Shown: positions 61,906 through 64,000 of the stretch, one piece after another
How the letters are laid out: each line of letters starts with the position of its first letter
Position numbering within the stretch: the first letter of the stretch is position 1
NCBI GenBank assembly: GCA_035235625.1
Contig: CP141150.1
Location: forward strand, 4,216,001 to 4,280,000
Length of the DNA stretch: 64,000 nt
Source: Saururus chinensis
Taxonomy: Eukaryota; Streptophyta; Magnoliopsida; Piperales; Saururaceae
Reading direction: 5' to 3'
The notes under the pieces: model-generated
What the model saw: the letters and a program-made list of their open reading frames with translations, nothing else
What the model was told of the DNA's origin: nothing
Databases searched by the model: none
Translations under genes and position numbers: made by a program

Positions 61906-62829
61906 AAGATTGTCGTGTTCAGTTTGAACTCAAATATAAGTGAGTCAAGCTTGAAAAGGCATTAGATCAAATCGACTCAACTTAAAACTTAATTAGATTG
62001 GCTTGAACATGGCTCAGTTTGTTATAAATTACTTCTTATATGTTATATGAATTTTTTAACTTTCACTTTTTATATGCCCACAATATTCTATGTTATTGTA
62101 TAAAAGAGCTTGTATAGCTAGAGTTGTAGCTCAACTCTTCCTAACTTTTTCTTATATAAAAATACATATATTATATGTACATTAATGTATAATATGTAAT
62201 GTGGTATATAATACCCATGCTATTGAATTTTAATAAAATATAAATCCCACTACTAATAAAAGTAAGAAGGTAGGTACCACATATTCTTTTTATTCCTATT
62301 TTACCCTTAATTATCTATACAATATTATATATAGAATATTATTATTAACAAATTGATCTTATTTCTAGTATGGATTTTGATGAAATACTTACAACAACAA
62401 TACTGTGGAATTATGGTTATTATTTTTCATTTTATGGAGAATTTTATAGTGATTAAATTTATGAATTTGTTGAACTGATTGGTTGATTACTCATATAGTT
62501 GTATTATTACGTCTATTTTTTTCTTGAGAAATTGAAATGGGTACTGCCTTGCTCTAAGGTCTTGAGACACTTGTGAAAATTCATAGATTTTTTTTATATA
62601 AGTACTAATTTAAAATTTAAGTACATGAAATAAATATAATTTGGGTTGTAAATAGGATTTGAACATAAGTTTAAATTTTTATACTATATTTTCGAGTTCA
62701 AGTCAAGTTTAGAATTCCTTGCCTAAACCAAGCCCTAACTGAGTCTAGGTGTCCAATGGTTTTCCAAAAATTAAACTCAAATTAAAAAATCCCAAAATTA
62801 AGTTCAACTCGGTACGTTAGCACCCTTAG
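61906..62829. mobile_element. hAT-like element, 924 bp
   Basis: An exact 8-bp match TAACATAC lies on both sides (61898-61905, 62830-62837). The right end in reverse complement reads CTAAGGGTGCTAACG, as in the hAT element at 22521. The left end AAGATTGTCGTG is strongly diverged. The interior has gagtcaagc and gttcaagtcaag-like words typical of that family. Confidence 0.6.
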
Positions 62830-62837
62830 TAACATAC

Positions 62838-64000
62838 ACGATTTTTGTTTCACCTTGCGTAATATGAAAAATTGGTTTTTATTCATTAACTCCATATTTC
62901 TTGTTTTCGTATTAAATAAGAATTTGGGCATGGGCGTCCATCAGACAGAAGTGGGGTGCGTTGTCTGCGGACTCGGTGGGTGGCTGGCCTGGATCTCATA
63001 ATCATACAAAATGCGAAGCTGAAGTAGTACATAAGTTTAGGGGGTGAAAGATTATGCCTTAGTACAAACTTTTTAATAGGATAAATTATTCCCATCATTT
63101 CATGGTAGTTCTTATTATAACTTCAAAAAATTTCTGCTTATATTCAGTTTGCCCTGAAGATTGTTGTGATTCTTTTCTACACTTTTTGACTTGCCTAAAA
63201 ACTTAAACTCATAAGCCTAGTTATTATTATGGGTCTGTTACTCATAAGCATAATCTCTTCAATGTCACTCAAATTTTTTGACCTAGCCGTTGTCTTTAGT
63301 GTCACAACCTATATTAGGCTGCATTAAGATTGGATGATAAAAATACCAAGCGGGACTTGCGAGGTTATATAAAACCTGTAATCTCCTTGTTTGCTCCCAA
63401 GGCCCCCAATGCATGTCATGGGCAAGTCCAGCTCATGTTAACGGGACATGTTTGTTTAGCACTTGTATCCATTCTATTTTTATTATTATACAAGTACACA
63501 TCTCAACATTTATAGTCATATTAAATTGATATGTGAAAAAAAAATTCAATGTGCAATTGACTAATTTAGGAAAGACTAAAATATTTTGCACGTGAAAAAA
63601 AGTCACACACAACTAACGTTGAATACAAAAGTCGACATGGTTATTTGCACAATTGCAAGGGTTTATTTTCTCCTAAAGAAATTTTGTTTTAATACAAAAA
63701 CCCAGACAAATTCTGAAAAATACAAAGAGTTGAGTAATTTCCTAGGGCTGTCATAATATATGGGTTATTTAGAGTTTAAAAATAGACCTGGTAATTACTC
63801 AGATAATCTGCCTAAACTTGCTAAATTGTTTGCCGAACACGTAGTAATTTAAATTTGTGAACTGTTATGACCTATTTAGAAGGCAGTTAGGAATAGTTTA
63901 TTTTATTAATAGTTATGTAATTAGGGAGTTATTTATAATTTTTATTTAATTAGTATAAATGGGCTTTTAGGTTAGTGTATAGGCCCATTTAGGAGTTCTA
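62838..64000. other. Intergenic DNA to the window end
   Basis: I see no gene or transposon end that I can support. Short frames at 62886-63098 and 63330-63515 have no recognisable family. Confidence 0.5.

Overview
The window is nuclear DNA of a flowering plant. It has spliced genes with plant-type intron positions (a four-exon actin and a five-exon type II prohibitin), intronless L-type lectin receptor kinases, and AT-rich intergenic DNA packed with plant transposon families (MULE, hAT, PIF/Harbinger, Stowaway, Ty3/gypsy). The species cannot be named from the sequence alone. I see no CRISPR, operon or prokaryotic signal.

Layout. 1-17 kb is a lectin receptor kinase cluster: the 3' end of a plus-strand LecRK (1-420), an intact plus-strand LecRK (5671-7692), a long non-coding spacer and an intact minus-strand LecRK (12103-14094). 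17.7-27.3 kb is a transposon island. It holds a MULE with a perfect 9-bp target duplication, with a hAT element inside it that carries a broken Spb1/FtsJ-type rRNA methyltransferase fragment. Next to it is a foldback MULE interrupted by a second hAT, then an inverted repeat built on a captured receptor-kinase fragment. 29.1-32.0 kb is a likely solo LTR. 33.8-40.1 kb is a gag-protease Ty3/gypsy element that has lost reverse transcriptase and integrase. 33.6-47.5 kb, apart from that element, is a second and third copy of the LecRK spacer, ending in a frameshifted minus-strand LecRK pseudogene (44425-46411). 49.3-52.8 kb is the actin gene, 53.8-56.1 kb a hAT element, 57.3-61.1 kb the prohibitin gene, and the remainder is intergenic DNA with one more small hAT-like element.

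How it fits together. The LecRKs are plasma-membrane receptor kinases (extracellular legume lectin, one membrane span, cytoplasmic Ser/Thr kinase) that arose by local duplication. Homology also covers promoters, 3' tails and spacers, so the duplicated units, a deletion junction near 41585 and later transposon insertions can be ordered. Actin and prohibitin are unrelated housekeeping neighbours. The most unusual features are nested, gene-fragment-carrying transposons that can be dated against each other by empty sites inside the window, and two long hairpins that could produce small RNAs. I ran no search; family names rest on recognised motifs.
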